A DNA stretch of 64,000 bases from a virus: the IMG/VR virus record IMGVR_UViG_3300037234_000386, positions 1-64,000 of that record; one strand, 5' to 3'. A program made the translations under genes and the position numbers. Positions 14,397-22,245 of the stretch are shown here, in pieces (the stretch's first letter is position 1; each line of letters starts with the position of its first letter). The notes beneath the pieces were generated by a model. That model saw nothing but the letters and a program-made list of their open reading frames with translations. It did not search any database and was not told the DNA's origin.

Positions 14397-15083
14397 ATGT
14401 GCAGGAGGATCGAATATTTATCAGGAAAAATTATTGGAGAAAATAACATTGTCTACATAAAACCAGCTCCATATTATTTTTTTAAAGGAGGCAAAATGAG
14501 ACAGGATGAGTTCCTTTGTTTTTGTGGAAATAAATTTATTTCATCGCCATCAAAAGTTAAAAGTGGACATACTAGTTGTTGTGGATGCTTGGGAAAAGAA
14601 CGTTTTAAAAATAGGTTTTTAAAACACGGACTATCAGGAAGCCGACTTTACAAAAGATGGATAGATATAAAAAAGAGAACCAATAACCCAAATCACAAAC
14701 ACTACGGACATTATGGAGGACGGGGTATCAAGATGTGTGATGAGTGGATTAATGATCCCAAGGCATTTATTGACTACTGCAAAACCTTGGAGGGATGTAA
14801 TGATAAAACATTAAGTTTAGATAGGAAAGTTAATGATGGAAACTATGAACCTGGTAATATTAGGTTTACGAGTGCAAAGATACAAGCATTAAATAGGCGA
14901 GTGGCGAAAAACAACACAGCAAAAAAATCAGGAGTTCATTATAATAAAAACAGTAAAAAATGGAATGCCTGTATATATGTTGACGGAAAATGCAAGAATC
15001 TTTATTACGGTGATTCCAAAGAAGAAGCAATTGCAGCAAGAGTAGAATTTGAAAAAGTATATTTTAAAGAACTAGGAGTATAA
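14397..15083 (+). CDS. HNH homing endonuclease with AP2-like DNA-binding domain
   Basis: 228 residues. A Cys motif near residues 42-64 (FCFCG, then SCCGC) suggests an N-terminal zinc ribbon. HGLSGSRLYKRWIDIKKRT near 80-98, then YGGRGIKMCDEW and LSLDRKVNDGNYEPGNIRF (Asp142) follow the layout of phage AP2/HNH endonucleases. The C-terminal GVHYNKNSKKWNACIYVDGK, then YYGDSKEEAIAARVE is an AP2-type DNA-binding domain. It is probably mobile, inserted between the PolX-like and RecT-like genes. Confidence 0.75.
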   Translation: MCRRIEYLSGKIIGENNIVYIKPAPYYFFKGGKMRQDEFLCFCGNKFISSPSKVKSGHTSCCGCLGKERFKNRFLKHGLSGSRLYKRWIDIKKRTNNPNHKHYGHYGGRGIKMCDEWINDPKAFIDYCKTLEGCNDKTLSLDRKVNDGNYEPGNIRFTSAKIQALNRRVAKNNTAKKSGVHYNKNSKKWNACIYVDGKCKNLYYGDSKEEAIAARVEFEKVYFKELGV

Positions 15084-15103
15084 ATTTAAAACAAGTAAAT
15101 ATT

Positions 15104-16621
15104 ATGGAAACAGGATTAGTAAAATCATCATTTAACCTTCCTAAATTTGTGGAAGACGCGTATTCAACTATCGAAAAAATGAATCAATTTGCTGATATAT
15201 TATTAGAGAGTAAATTAGTTCCTGATCATTTTTTTGAAAAGGGATCTGATAGAAAACCTGATTATAACAAAGGAAAAAGAGCCTCTGTTGTAATTGTTTT
15301 ATTACAATCTCAACAATTAGGGATTCCTCCATTGACGGGACTTCAGCAAATAATACCAGTTAATGGATTATTGTCTCTAAAAGGTGATCTATGTAAAACT
15401 ATGATATTCTCCTCTGGAAAGTTAAAACAAGATTCTTGGATAGAATCTGAATCTGGAGACATTGAATCAGGCACTTTAAAAATGACTATCACAGCGGCAA
15501 GGTCTGATAATGGTATGGCTTTAACTAGATCGTTTTCTATTGATGATGCAAAAAGAGCCGGTTTATGGGTTACTGATGATGATCTTAAAGGAAATGATGG
15601 TTGGAAGAAAAAGAAGTCGGCTTGGTATCGTCACCCTAAGCGTATGCTATTATACAGATGTCTAGGTTTTATATCTCGTGATTTATTTACAGATATTATT
15701 TTTAATATGTACACCACCGAAGAGGCAATGGACATTCCACAGGATGAAACTTTAATCATAGAGAACTCCAATGGAACACAAGTGACAATTCCTGATAAAG
15801 AGTTTAGCCAAGAACGCAGCCAACAATTGACAGGCAAGGCAGCGGACAAGATTGCAAAGGAAGAAGCTAAAATAGTCCCTCCGGAAGAAGCCGTGGTGGT
15901 AACAGAGGAAGCCCCAATTAATCAGTCTGAGATGGACTTTGAAAATCAGGTTGGTACTGGTACTGGCAAAATAGAAGAATCTAAGACGGTTGAGAATACA
16001 ACAGGACCTCAGCCTCATAAGTACACCGAAGATGTATTAATGGCGATGGATATTGGTGATGTAAGAAAGATCATAAGTTCGGATGTTGCCATGTTTGAAG
16101 CACAAGATAAACTACCTGGTACTAACACGAATAAGAAACTTCGATTAATCATTCTTAACAACCAGAAAGGCGAATTGAATGCTTATTGCAAGGCTAACGG
16201 TGTTGAATTGGAAGCTTTTGCTACAGAAGTTGAAGAACCTCAAAAGGATGTTCCTGAAGAAAAAGTACCTGAGCAAAGAGTATCTGACAAATTACCACAA
16301 CCTACACCAACACCAGAAAAGAAAGAGGTAGCTCCAGAAGACCACAAGATACCAGAGAAACCTACACAGGACTTTCCTTTAGGAGAAAATAAGTTTGGGA
16401 TAACAGTAGTGGAAATTCCAGAAGGAGATGAAGCGCGTTCTTTTGATGATGGAAAAACCCTATATGAAGAATTGGAGTCTATTGCGGGATTGGATAACAA
16501 AAGGTATGCTCATCTTATTGGGACTACTTTTACGTTTTTAGCAAAATATACTGATAGGGAGCAGTTGTGCTTTAAAGCCAGCAAGGCACAAATAAATAGT
16601 TTGCTAAATAGCATGAAATAG
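15104..16621 (+). CDS. RecT-like single-strand annealing protein with long tail
   Basis: 505 residues. Residues about 1-215 match RecT-family proteins: FADILLESKLVP, then QQLGIPPLTGLQQIIPVNG, then SFSIDDAKRAGLW and HPKRMLLYRCLGFISRDLF. These proteins coat ssDNA and anneal complementary strands, with YqaJ as the usual nuclease partner. Residues about 225-440 are a Pro/Glu/Lys-rich low-complexity linker, and the C-terminal 60 residues form a small helical domain. Such a long tail is unusual and may bind other replisome proteins (inference). Confidence 0.75.
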   Translation: METGLVKSSFNLPKFVEDAYSTIEKMNQFADILLESKLVPDHFFEKGSDRKPDYNKGKRASVVIVLLQSQQLGIPPLTGLQQIIPVNGLLSLKGDLCKTMIFSSGKLKQDSWIESESGDIESGTLKMTITAARSDNGMALTRSFSIDDAKRAGLWVTDDDLKGNDGWKKKKSAWYRHPKRMLLYRCLGFISRDLFTDIIFNMYTTEEAMDIPQDETLIIENSNGTQVTIPDKEFSQERSQQLTGKAADKIAKEEAKIVPPEEAVVVTEEAPINQSEMDFENQVGTGTGKIEESKTVENTTGPQPHKYTEDVLMAMDIGDVRKIISSDVAMFEAQDKLPGTNTNKKLRLIILNNQKGELNAYCKANGVELEAFATEVEEPQKDVPEEKVPEQRVSDKLPQPTPTPEKKEVAPEDHKIPEKPTQDFPLGENKFGITVVEIPEGDEARSFDDGKTLYEELESIAGLDNKRYAHLIGTTFTFLAKYTDREQLCFKASKAQINSLLNSMK

Positions 16622-16630
16622 TTATCTTTG
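16600..16630 (+). promoter_or_regulatory. Bacteroidota-type promoter
   Basis: TTTG (16600-16603), 19 bases, TATCTTTG (16623-16630): an exact match to TTTG-N19-TAnnTTTG. It overlaps the end of the RecT-like gene and points right, toward the hairpin leader at 16634-16699. Confidence 0.6.
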
Positions 16631-16633
16631 TTT

Positions 16634-16699
16634 AAGTAAAACTCTTACTTACTCTAAACGAGGGTAGCTTTTCCGAGATGGATTGGCTACCCTTTTTTT
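16634..16699 (+). terminator. Short leader RNA ending in an intrinsic terminator (attenuator-like)
   Basis: Directly downstream of the promoter, a first hairpin pairs AAGTAA with TTACTT (about 16634-16650). A second, AGGGTAGC (16661-16668) with GCTACCCT (16686-16693), is followed by seven Ts. The layout gives a roughly 60-base transcript that stops before the next gene unless read through, typical of an attenuator or a small RNA. Confidence 0.6.
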
Positions 16700-16719
16700 A
16701 TTCACTTAACACAAGTATT

Positions 16720-17190
16720 ATGGAAGAAACAGGTTATCATTGTTGGGTAAAACTATATGAAGATTGGGTTATTGCCCAATACATAGGAGGTGGAAAATGG
16801 TTAATATTAGCCAGAGAGAATTTAATAGATGAAAAAGACCTTACCATAGGTGATCTCATATTAGGACAAGGAGAACGTTCAGAAGCTTTCCTAATGGTTA
16901 TGAAAGAGCGTAAGAGGCAAATACAAGTAGAAGGACATACTCTTGAGCATGATGATGAATGGGTTGATGGAGAGCTGTCGGAAGCGGGGGCTTGTTATGC
17001 AGGGTTTGAGAAGAAGATCCGCACCATTGATGGAGGTAAAGGAAATATTTCTATAGATAGAACTTGGAGGTGGCCATGGAATATGAAATGGTGGAAGCCT
17101 TCACCAGAAGACAGAGTAAAAGAACTCACTAAGGCTGCGGCTTTGATTATTGCTGATATTGAAAGAATTTTACGAATAAAGAAAGGGTAG
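16720..17190 (+). CDS. Conserved phage protein (ERxRQI/EHDD family)
   Basis: The frame is open from 16678, but that codon lies in the terminator hairpin; ATG 16720 is used, giving 156 residues. VMKERKRQIQVEGHTLEHDDEW, then GELSEAGACYA, then WPWNMKWWKPSPEDRVKELTKAAALIIADIERI matches a widespread hypothetical family in temperate phages. Its function is not known. The N-terminal 55 residues (WVKLYEDWVIAQYI, then GKWLIL) look like a separate small domain. It is controlled by the promoter and attenuator just upstream. Confidence 0.65.
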   Translation: MEETGYHCWVKLYEDWVIAQYIGGGKWLILARENLIDEKDLTIGDLILGQGERSEAFLMVMKERKRQIQVEGHTLEHDDEWVDGELSEAGACYAGFEKKIRTIDGGKGNISIDRTWRWPWNMKWWKPSPEDRVKELTKAAALIIADIERILRIKKG

Positions 17191-17195
17191 TAACG

Positions 17196-17516
17196 ATGGG
17201 AAGTATAAAGTTAGAAGATGTCGCAAAAGAGAAGGCAAAGCTATATTTCAAAGACAATGCGCAGGGTGGTACAGTAGATACAATGGCATCTGCCATGATT
17301 GATTTTTTGAGAACAGTTTTGAAACCTTCGAAATTAGCTGAATTAGAGGAAGTTGCACCTCCTGCAAAACAATACCAATTATGTCCAAAGTGTATTGGGC
17401 AAGGAATAGTAAGTAAACCTCCTTATGTTGCAGGTGATGTAAACGAGTGGCTAAGTTCAGAATCATTATATACGTGTAACGTTTGCAATGGAGATAAAAT
17501 AATACCAACGCCATGA
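17196..17516 (+). CDS. Zinc-finger protein with CxxCxGxG-like motif
   Basis: 106 residues. An N-terminal helical region (about 1-45) is followed by CPKCIGQGIV near 66-75 and CNVCNGDKII near 95-104, a DnaJ-type cysteine-rich pair likely to bind zinc. Such proteins are common in phages without a defined role. Its stop overlaps the next start (ATGA), indicating coupling. Confidence 0.6.
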   Translation: MGSIKLEDVAKEKAKLYFKDNAQGGTVDTMASAMIDFLRTVLKPSKLAELEEVAPPAKQYQLCPKCIGQGIVSKPPYVAGDVNEWLSSESLYTCNVCNGDKIIPTP

Positions 17517-17989
17517 GTAAAATCATCCACAGGGGATCAGGAGCGGCTTTAACCGAAATGGCTATATTTAAGCAGGTTTGGATGAGAAGCAACAAGAGAT
17601 CGTTTATAAGCGGTCTGCATTTACGAGGATTAGAAGGAACAGAGCTATTTATAAGCTGTTTTGCGCATGTTCTTGCCAAGGGACTGAATAAGTATCCGTT
17701 TTTTCGCTTTTATGCTAAAAACCTAGCTCTATTGGAGCCAAAAGAACATCATTTGTTCGATAATGGTACTGAAGAAATGAGAATCCATTACGCATTGGAT
17801 ATAGAAGAGAAGGGTGGCACCTGCGATTGGAAAAAGCTTTATGACTTGCGCGATGAGCTTGAAAAGGAGTATAAGAAACACTTTCCTTCAACATTCATGG
17901 GCATCCTCAACTATAAATATGATCCTGAGGAGGTATTTAAGAAGGTAGGCAAGCTTAACCAGGAGTATTTTAAATCGTTGGAGGGTTAG
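17513..17989 (+). CDS. Hypothetical protein
   Basis: 158 residues with a basic N-terminal half (MWMRSNKRSFISGL-like) and an acidic helical C-terminus (KKLYDLRDELEKEYKKHF). No motif is recognised. It overlaps the zinc-finger gene by 4 bases and is followed 3 bases later by a tiny zinc-ribbon gene, so the three form one unit. Confidence 0.5.
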   Translation: MSKIIHRGSGAALTEMAIFKQVWMRSNKRSFISGLHLRGLEGTELFISCFAHVLAKGLNKYPFFRFYAKNLALLEPKEHHLFDNGTEEMRIHYALDIEEKGGTCDWKKLYDLRDELEKEYKKHFPSTFMGILNYKYDPEEVFKKVGKLNQEYFKSLEG

Positions 17990-17992
17990 GTT

Positions 17993-18118
17993 ATGGCAGG
18001 AAAGAAAAAGAAGAAGATTGAGAATCCTGAGCCTGTGTATATCGTATGTACAGGGTGCAGTGATTACTTTATAAACTACAAGGGATCCGATGGGTTTTGT
18101 AGGAAGTGTAAAAAATAG
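17993..18118 (+). CDS. Tiny zinc-ribbon protein
   Basis: 41 residues. A lysine-rich N-terminus (AGKKKKKIENPEP) is followed by VCTGCSDYF and FCRKCKK, two CxxC pairs as in a minimal zinc ribbon; the basic start suits nucleic-acid binding. It closes the rightward block and is followed 10 bases later by a bidirectional terminator. Confidence 0.6.
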   Translation: MAGKKKKKIENPEPVYIVCTGCSDYFINYKGSDGFCRKCKK

Positions 18119-18127
18119 CTTAAAAGG

Positions 18128-18153
18128 AAAGGGGACCAGTAATGATCCCCTTT
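18128..18153. terminator. Bidirectional terminator between convergent genes
   Basis: AAAGGGGA (18128-18135) pairs with TCCCCTTT (18146-18153) around a 10-base loop. A-rich and T-rich flanks on both sides let it stop the rightward unit ending at 18118 and the leftward unit ending at 18155. Confidence 0.8.
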
Positions 18154-18154
18154 T

Positions 18155-18550
18155 TTATGTTGTAGAGTAATTGATTTTAAACGTAGAGTTGTGTTTTTCT
18201 AAAAGCATCAATATTGCCTTAACATGATCTTGGTGCTCTTCTGTGGTTACTACGGTAAGAAGCTTTTCGAAATGTTTTATTAGAAAAGGTATTGATGGTG
18301 CAATTAATAAAGCATGATTATCATCCTTATGAGCTTTCCAAAAAGCATCTGGTTTATACATAAAAATAATAGTAGCCAGACCGTTTTTGCCAATAAGATA
18401 CTTTGGTTTGTCTTGCTTATACACCTTTGTCAAACATTTATTTAGCTTCACTTCACCCATGTCGAACAATACATTCATAGCATCTTCGTATGATCCCCTG
18501 TGAACAATCACCTCTCTTATTGGTAATGGATATTTCCCTAGTGTTTTCAT
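18155..18550 (-). CDS. Hypothetical protein
   Basis: 131 residues, basic N-terminus, mixed alpha/beta. A hydrophobic helix-like stretch (ALLIAPSIPFLIKHF) is too short and polar for a confident membrane segment. It is the last gene of a four-gene leftward unit driven by the divergent promoter at 19159-19190. No family recognised. Confidence 0.5.
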   Translation of the reverse strand: MKTLGKYPLPIREVIVHRGSYEDAMNVLFDMGEVKLNKCLTKVYKQDKPKYLIGKNGLATIIFMYKPDAFWKAHKDDNHALLIAPSIPFLIKHFEKLLTVVTTEEHQDHVKAILMLLEKHNSTFKINYSTT

Positions 18551-18553
18551 GAT

Positions 18554-18748
18554 TTACAAGTTAGATATTAAATAAAAAAGGGCTTCTACTGGCAAAGTAT
18601 GAGTACTCTTGCCGTTCTCGATGGTAAATAAGGCGATGTGTTGAGAATCGTCAATAACAATTCTCTTATCATCAATAACAATATCAGTCCAATCAGTCTC
18701 CTTGCTGACCGTCACTCTTTTCTTGCTCGTCTGTCTGCGTACCCTCAT
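18554..18748 (-). CDS. Small hypothetical protein
   Basis: 64 residues: a basic N-terminus (MRVRRQTSKKRVTVSKE) then a beta-rich body (DIVIDDKRIVIDD, then HIALFTIEN). Its first 56 bases overlap the C-terminal Glu/Gln-rich tail of the upstream gene in another frame. The 3-base gap to the next gene supports a real operon member. Confidence 0.45.
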   Translation of the reverse strand: MRVRRQTSKKRVTVSKETDWTDIVIDDKRIVIDDSQHIALFTIENGKSTHTLPVEALFYLISNL

Positions 18749-18947
18749 CTGATTCCGTTTTAAGTTTTCTAAAGATAGTTACAACTGCATAAATATCTTC
18801 AGCAATTCTTATTGTTCCTCTAGAAGTGCTGATTAATTCAGTCTTACCAGTTGTAGATGGTCCAATCGTTCTCGTTAAATTAGCTCTAAAAAGAACCATC
18901 TTGCCCTGTATTTTAAATTTTAGATTCTTAGCGTCAAATCGTGCCAT
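18693..18947 (-). CDS. Small hypothetical protein with charged tail
   Basis: 84 residues. The first 60 are beta-rich and basic (MARFDAKNLKFKIQGKMVLFRANLTR); the rest is a Glu/Gln/Asp-rich disordered tail. It overlaps the next leftward gene by about 56 bases. It starts 4 bases after the preceding gene's stop. No family recognised. Confidence 0.5.
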   Translation of the reverse strand: MARFDAKNLKFKIQGKMVLFRANLTRTIGPSTTGKTELISTSRGTIRIAEDIYAVVTIFRKLKTESDEGTQTDEQEKSDGQQGD

Positions 18948-18951
18948 TGTA

Positions 18952-19131
18952 CTAAGAGTTTGTTAATTGGTTCTTAAAAGCAATAGCTTCTTTGCTCTCA
19001 ATATGGAATACAACCTTGTTTTCGGGCAAATAGAGACATGCATCGCCTCTCTTTATGGTTTTACCCGTTTCAGCACAAGTGCTTTCGAATTTAGACTTCG
19101 TGAGTCTTCCTGATCTAGTTGCTCGTGTCAT
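18952..19131 (-). CDS. Small basic protein, first gene of the leftward unit
   Basis: The frame is open to 19200, but ATG 19131 (MTRATRSGRLTKSKFEST) lies right after the promoter leader and is preferred; 59 residues. CAETGKTIKRGDACLYLPENKVVFHI resembles short phage proteins built on a C..tg..I..Gd...y pattern, probably a small beta domain. Function is unknown. Confidence 0.55.
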   Translation of the reverse strand: MTRATRSGRLTKSKFESTCAETGKTIKRGDACLYLPENKVVFHIESKEAIAFKNQLTNS

Positions 19132-19158
19132 AATCTTATATGTATTGGTTTGTGTGTG

Positions 19159-19252
19159 CAATATTACAACGAATAAACGAATAAAACAAATACATATCAC
19201 AAAAAATAATCACAAAAAGATTTGTTTATATGGAATAGATGTCGTAATATTG
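19159..19252. promoter_or_regulatory. Twin divergent promoters
   Basis: On each strand TTTG is followed by exactly 20 bases and TAATATTG. Rightward: TTTG 19221-19224 and TAATATTG 19245-19252. Leftward: the complement of CAAA 19187-19190 and of CAATATTA 19159-19166. The two -7 boxes therefore form an inverted repeat. They drive the rightward gene at 19279 and the leftward unit from 19131. The same element occurs at 25889-25920. Confidence 0.7.
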
Positions 19253-19278
19253 TGGTGTATTAACTAAACTATAAAACA

Positions 19279-19689
19279 ATGATAAGTCAGATTTACCGAG
19301 TGCACTACATGAAAGACAGGTTTTCTTATGTAGGATTACTTAGAAACGAAAAGAAGTTTAGCATTAACGACAAGGTGTTTTTCTCTATTAACAACCACGA
19401 TATAGCTTTTGGGCGTATTGTAGGTGTAGAATTACCACCAGCAGAAAATCCAGAATATAGATATAAGATTGAGTTACCTGAAAAACTTATACTCCAAAGA
19501 ATGGAGCATAAGGATTTTTACGCAGGTAAAGATATTGACAAGGTAGATCTTAATTGTGATAAGATTTTTAGCACAATTGAAGAGGCTAAAGAATCTGCAA
19601 TAAAAAATCTTGAGCGCATGGCTGAATTACAACGAGTAGAGATTGATAGATATTTTTACGCACTACAATCAAGCAGTTCTAAAGGTTAG
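19279..19689 (+). CDS. Hypothetical protein
   Basis: 136 residues. The N-terminal two thirds are beta-rich (FSYVGLLRNEKKFSINDKVFFSINNHDIAFGRIVGVEL) and recall small SH3/PUA-like barrels; the last 40 residues are helical. It is the first gene of a rightward block driven by the twin promoter. The role is not recognised. Confidence 0.5.
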   Translation: MISQIYRVHYMKDRFSYVGLLRNEKKFSINDKVFFSINNHDIAFGRIVGVELPPAENPEYRYKIELPEKLILQRMEHKDFYAGKDIDKVDLNCDKIFSTIEEAKESAIKNLERMAELQRVEIDRYFYALQSSSSKG

Positions 19690-19756
19690 TTAGTATTGGA
19701 TAATTATGGTTTATAGCTCGGTTTATGCTTGTCCGGGCTTTTTACACCTTCTAAAA

Positions 19757-20146
19757 ATGAATTATATGGGACATACAAAAAGGAATTGCGACTATTGCGA
19801 AAAAGAGTATATGGCAGACAACCGAAATTTAAAGCGAGGTTGGGGGTTATGTTGTTCTAAGAGGTGTGCAGCAAATAAACGAGAAAAGAGTAGACCTAAC
19901 TATGATCCAAAGCGAGTTGCTGCTAATAATATTAAAAGAGTTAGTTTTCAAGAACAGGCTTACGAGCGTGGATCAAATGCATTTGCAAGACGTAGAGGCT
20001 ACCCAACATATGCAGAAATGCAAGACAGTCAAGCTATGGAAGATGGCAGTTGGGATGCTCATGGAGGTGTTGAATTGTCGATATGTAATATCTGTAATTT
20101 AAGAGCTAACTATTGCAGATGCGGTGAAGGATGTGATGATTATTAA
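19757..20146 (+). CDS. Zinc-finger protein (CxxC, HNH-like knuckle)
   Basis: ATG 19757 is preferred over the upstream 19706, giving about 129 residues. CDYCEKEYMADNRNLKRGW, then LCCSKRCAANKRE is the short zinc knuckle common in phage proteins and in HNH nuclease N-termini. A second Cys cluster, CNICNLRANYCRCGEGC, lies at the C-terminus. No nuclease motif follows, so only metal and probably nucleic-acid binding can be proposed. Confidence 0.55.
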   Translation: MNYMGHTKRNCDYCEKEYMADNRNLKRGWGLCCSKRCAANKREKSRPNYDPKRVAANNIKRVSFQEQAYERGSNAFARRRGYPTYAEMQDSQAMEDGSWDAHGGVELSICNICNLRANYCRCGEGCDDY

Positions 20147-20157
20147 AATTTTGAAAT

Positions 20158-20643
20158 ATGGAATTTACTTTTAAAAATAAGACTTACGAACTCGTAAAAG
20201 GGAATGGCTGGAATTGTGTTGAATGCGACCTGCATGACATGCAAGGGTGTGCTATTTCAATAGCCAACGCTCCTTTTGAGATAGCTAAAAACACTCATGA
20301 ATGCGAAGATGGTGGTTATGTGTGGAAAGAGAATAGGAATAAAAGTATTGATAGGCTACATGAAGATGCGACACGTGCTGCAAGTGGTGTGATCGAGCGC
20401 ATTAATGATGCCCGTATTGCATCAGCAGCCACCCGCATAGGAGAATTCGATAACCTTCACATAACAGCACACATGGATATTGACAGAACAGTAGAGTCTT
20501 TAAGACCTATCCTAGCGTACAAAAAGAAAGCAGCTACGGAAATACTTAGGTTTGGTGATGTGGATGAGGAGCAGGTTGTAGTATTGAACGCCATACTTAA
20601 ACATGCAGATAATATGATAAATCAGGTACTTAGAATATCATGA
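20158..20643 (+). CDS. Hypothetical protein with Cys motif and helical tail
   Basis: 161 residues. The N-terminal 40 residues include WNCVECDLHDMQGC, a possible metal site. The rest is helical (RLHEDATRAASGVIERINDARIASAATRIGEF). No family recognised. Its stop overlaps the next start (ATGA). Confidence 0.5.
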   Translation: MEFTFKNKTYELVKGNGWNCVECDLHDMQGCAISIANAPFEIAKNTHECEDGGYVWKENRNKSIDRLHEDATRAASGVIERINDARIASAATRIGEFDNLHITAHMDIDRTVESLRPILAYKKKAATEILRFGDVDEEQVVVLNAILKHADNMINQVLRIS

Positions 20644-20927
20644 GTAAAGGATGCAGACATATAAAAATAGGAGATGCCACAGCTATATTGTGTGGAGGCG
20701 AGCCAACAGATCATGAGTGCAATGATAAAGGCCCCGTAATGTACACGTTCTCGGATGGAGATTCTTGTAGCTTATTTGACAAGGCTAGGAAAGAGCGCAT
20801 GAATCTTAACATGTGCGATGCAGACAAGCTTCACTTCATCCGTGAGAAAGGAATCGATATAAGGGGAGGTAGTGTGTCCTGCTCCATATGTAAGAGGCTG
20901 GCATCAGCAGACATGTACTATTTATAA
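20640..20927 (+). CDS. Cys-rich hypothetical protein
   Basis: 95 residues with scattered cysteines (GCRHIKIGDATAILCGG near the start, a middle C-SLFD and CSICKRLASADMYYL at the end). The final CSICKRL suggests a zinc knuckle. Coupled by ATGA overlap to the preceding gene. Function unknown. Confidence 0.5.
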   Translation: MSKGCRHIKIGDATAILCGGEPTDHECNDKGPVMYTFSDGDSCSLFDKARKERMNLNMCDADKLHFIREKGIDIRGGSVSCSICKRLASADMYYL

Positions 20928-20952
20928 TTTATAAACCAAAAACAGAGTAAAT

Positions 20953-21171
20953 ATGAAAATTAAAGAAATTGTTTCTCAGTCTCGAAGAGATTTTTGGGCA
21001 GACATGGAGTGTGAACATTGTGGTCATATAGAGAAAAAAGTATCTGGTTATGATGATACTAATTATCACAATAACGTAATACCAGACATGAAGTGTAAGG
21101 AATGCGGAAAGAAGGGTAGCGAAGAGCATCGCCCACTAGCTCCTAAATATCCTGAAGGAATGCAATTGTAG
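20953..21171 (+). CDS. Zinc-ribbon protein
   Basis: 72 residues with CEHCGHIEKKV near residues 20-30 and MKCKECGKKG near 50-59: two CxxC pairs fitting a zinc ribbon. It ends the rightward block and is followed 15 bases later by a perfect bidirectional terminator. Role unknown. Confidence 0.6.
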   Translation: MKIKEIVSQSRRDFWADMECEHCGHIEKKVSGYDDTNYHNNVIPDMKCKECGKKGSEEHRPLAPKYPEGMQL

Positions 21172-21185
21172 AAATAACAAGGCAC

Positions 21186-21225
21186 AAAAAAACCCTAGCA
21201 CAAACGAATGTACTAGGGTTTTTTT
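21186..21225. terminator. Strong bidirectional terminator
   Basis: Arms 21186-21198 (AAAAAAACCCTAG) and 21213-21225 (CTAGGGTTTTTTT) are perfectly complementary with a 14-base loop. It separates the rightward gene ending at 21171 from the leftward gene ending at 21224 and has the A- and T-tracts needed in both directions. Confidence 0.9.
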
Positions 21226-21763
21226 ATTCTTCATCTAAGAACCAATCAAAACCTTTTTCTTCTTTATAAACAGCATTCATGTTGTCTTCAAGAGCAGCCT
21301 TATTCACTTTTCTCAACACTCTTTTAAAAAAAGCAATTCCTGCTGGTGTAAACAATATAAATGTTTTTTGCATACAGTTTCTATGAGGATACACAGCATC
21401 GAAAGTTTGGCGAGAAAAAAAACCTAAGTCTTTTAGCGTATGTATTCTAATCCTCTCCTGGTGGCAAATATTATGGTTCCTGCTATCAATAGTTACCGTT
21501 CCTCCTTTGGTTAGAAACCACAGCTTGCACATAATGAACCAATGATAAAGACCTACTTTAGGCTCAGTCTCTTCCAAAACTTTTATTATTGGATATATGA
21601 GTGCTATCCCATCAAGCATAGAGAATGGAAATAGATAATTCCATATTGCTTTGTATAGGATTTTGAATAGGTTGATTTTTTTACCCTCTAATTTTATGTA
21701 GATGTTTTTTATCGAGGGATCAAGCTCGTATAGTTCGGGTGGTGCTGGCGTGTTATTTTGCAT
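21224..21763 (-). CDS. Hypothetical protein, possible winged-helix
   Basis: 179 residues. Residues 35-75 have a hydrophobic patch (ILYKAIWNYLFPF) but not a clear membrane helix. The stretch RIRIHTLKDLGFFSRQTFDAVYPHRN could be a winged-helix wing and recognition helix; this is weak. The TTTTT of the terminator overlaps its end. It overlaps the next upstream leftward gene by 11 bases. Confidence 0.5.
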   Translation of the reverse strand: MQNNTPAPPELYELDPSIKNIYIKLEGKKINLFKILYKAIWNYLFPFSMLDGIALIYPIIKVLEETEPKVGLYHWFIMCKLWFLTKGGTVTIDSRNHNICHQERIRIHTLKDLGFFSRQTFDAVYPHRNCMQKTFILFTPAGIAFFKRVLRKVNKAALEDNMNAVYKEEKGFDWFLDEE

Positions 21764-21962
21764 GGCCTTCTGTATTAAATCCGTACTTTTCCATTACTGG
21801 AAGGATCTTTGCCCTGTGAACTGGCTCTATTGTATCGCTCTTCGTCTTGTAGTTGAGATAATTGCGGCCAAGTGTGCACTCCTTTAGAAATATCGCAACC
21901 TTAATGGCTTGATGCCCTTTTAGAAAGGCTTTTAAGTCCTTTTTTGTTAGTTTTTGCTTCAT
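21753..21962 (-). CDS. Small hypothetical protein
   Basis: 69 residues, basic N-terminus (MKQKLTKKDLKAFLKGHQAIKVA), probably helical. Its start overlaps the stop of the upstream leftward gene (TAATG), and its end overlaps the next start, so the three are translationally coupled. No family recognised. Confidence 0.5.
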   Translation of the reverse strand: MKQKLTKKDLKAFLKGHQAIKVAIFLKECTLGRNYLNYKTKSDTIEPVHRAKILPVMEKYGFNTEGHAK

Positions 21963-22165
21963 TATGCTAGTGTTAGTTTAATAAATACGTTTTGATACCT
22001 TAGACATCGCCTCAAATCATCACTGTTTAAAATAGGATGCTTTGAATAAGTTTCGCCTTCCTTGTTAAGCTCAAAAATTTCTACTGTATCGCTTAAAAAC
22101 AAGTTGCTTGCAATTTCAAAAACATTGACATAAACAATATTTTTGACAAATATATATTTTTCCAT
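21962..22165 (-). CDS. Small hypothetical protein behind a two-hairpin leader
   Basis: 67 residues, beginning MEKYIFVKNIVYVNVFEIASNLFLSDTVE. Its start is 26 bases downstream (leftward) of the tandem-hairpin leader at 22192-22238. It ends in the TAATG overlap with the next gene. The family is not recognised. Confidence 0.5.
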   Translation of the reverse strand: MEKYIFVKNIVYVNVFEIASNLFLSDTVEIFELNKEGETYSKHPILNSDDLRRCLRYQNVFIKLTLA

Positions 22166-22191
22166 AATAAAAAATATTAGTTAATAAAAAT

Positions 22192-22238
22192 GTCTTTACG
22201 ACTTGGAACCCCAAACCAGAACAATCTGGTGAGGGGTT
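22192..22238 (-). promoter_or_regulatory. Two-hairpin leader element, copy A
   Basis: Reading on the minus strand: a bipartite hairpin with outer stem AACCCC/GGGGTT and inner stem ACCAGA/TCTGGT (loop TTGT), then 4 bases, then a small hairpin GTC-GTAAA-GAC, then about 26 bases to the start codon. It has the same plan as copies at 23226, 23748 and 24359, with compensatory base changes in the stems. Confidence 0.65.
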
Positions 22239-22245
22239 TAATAAA

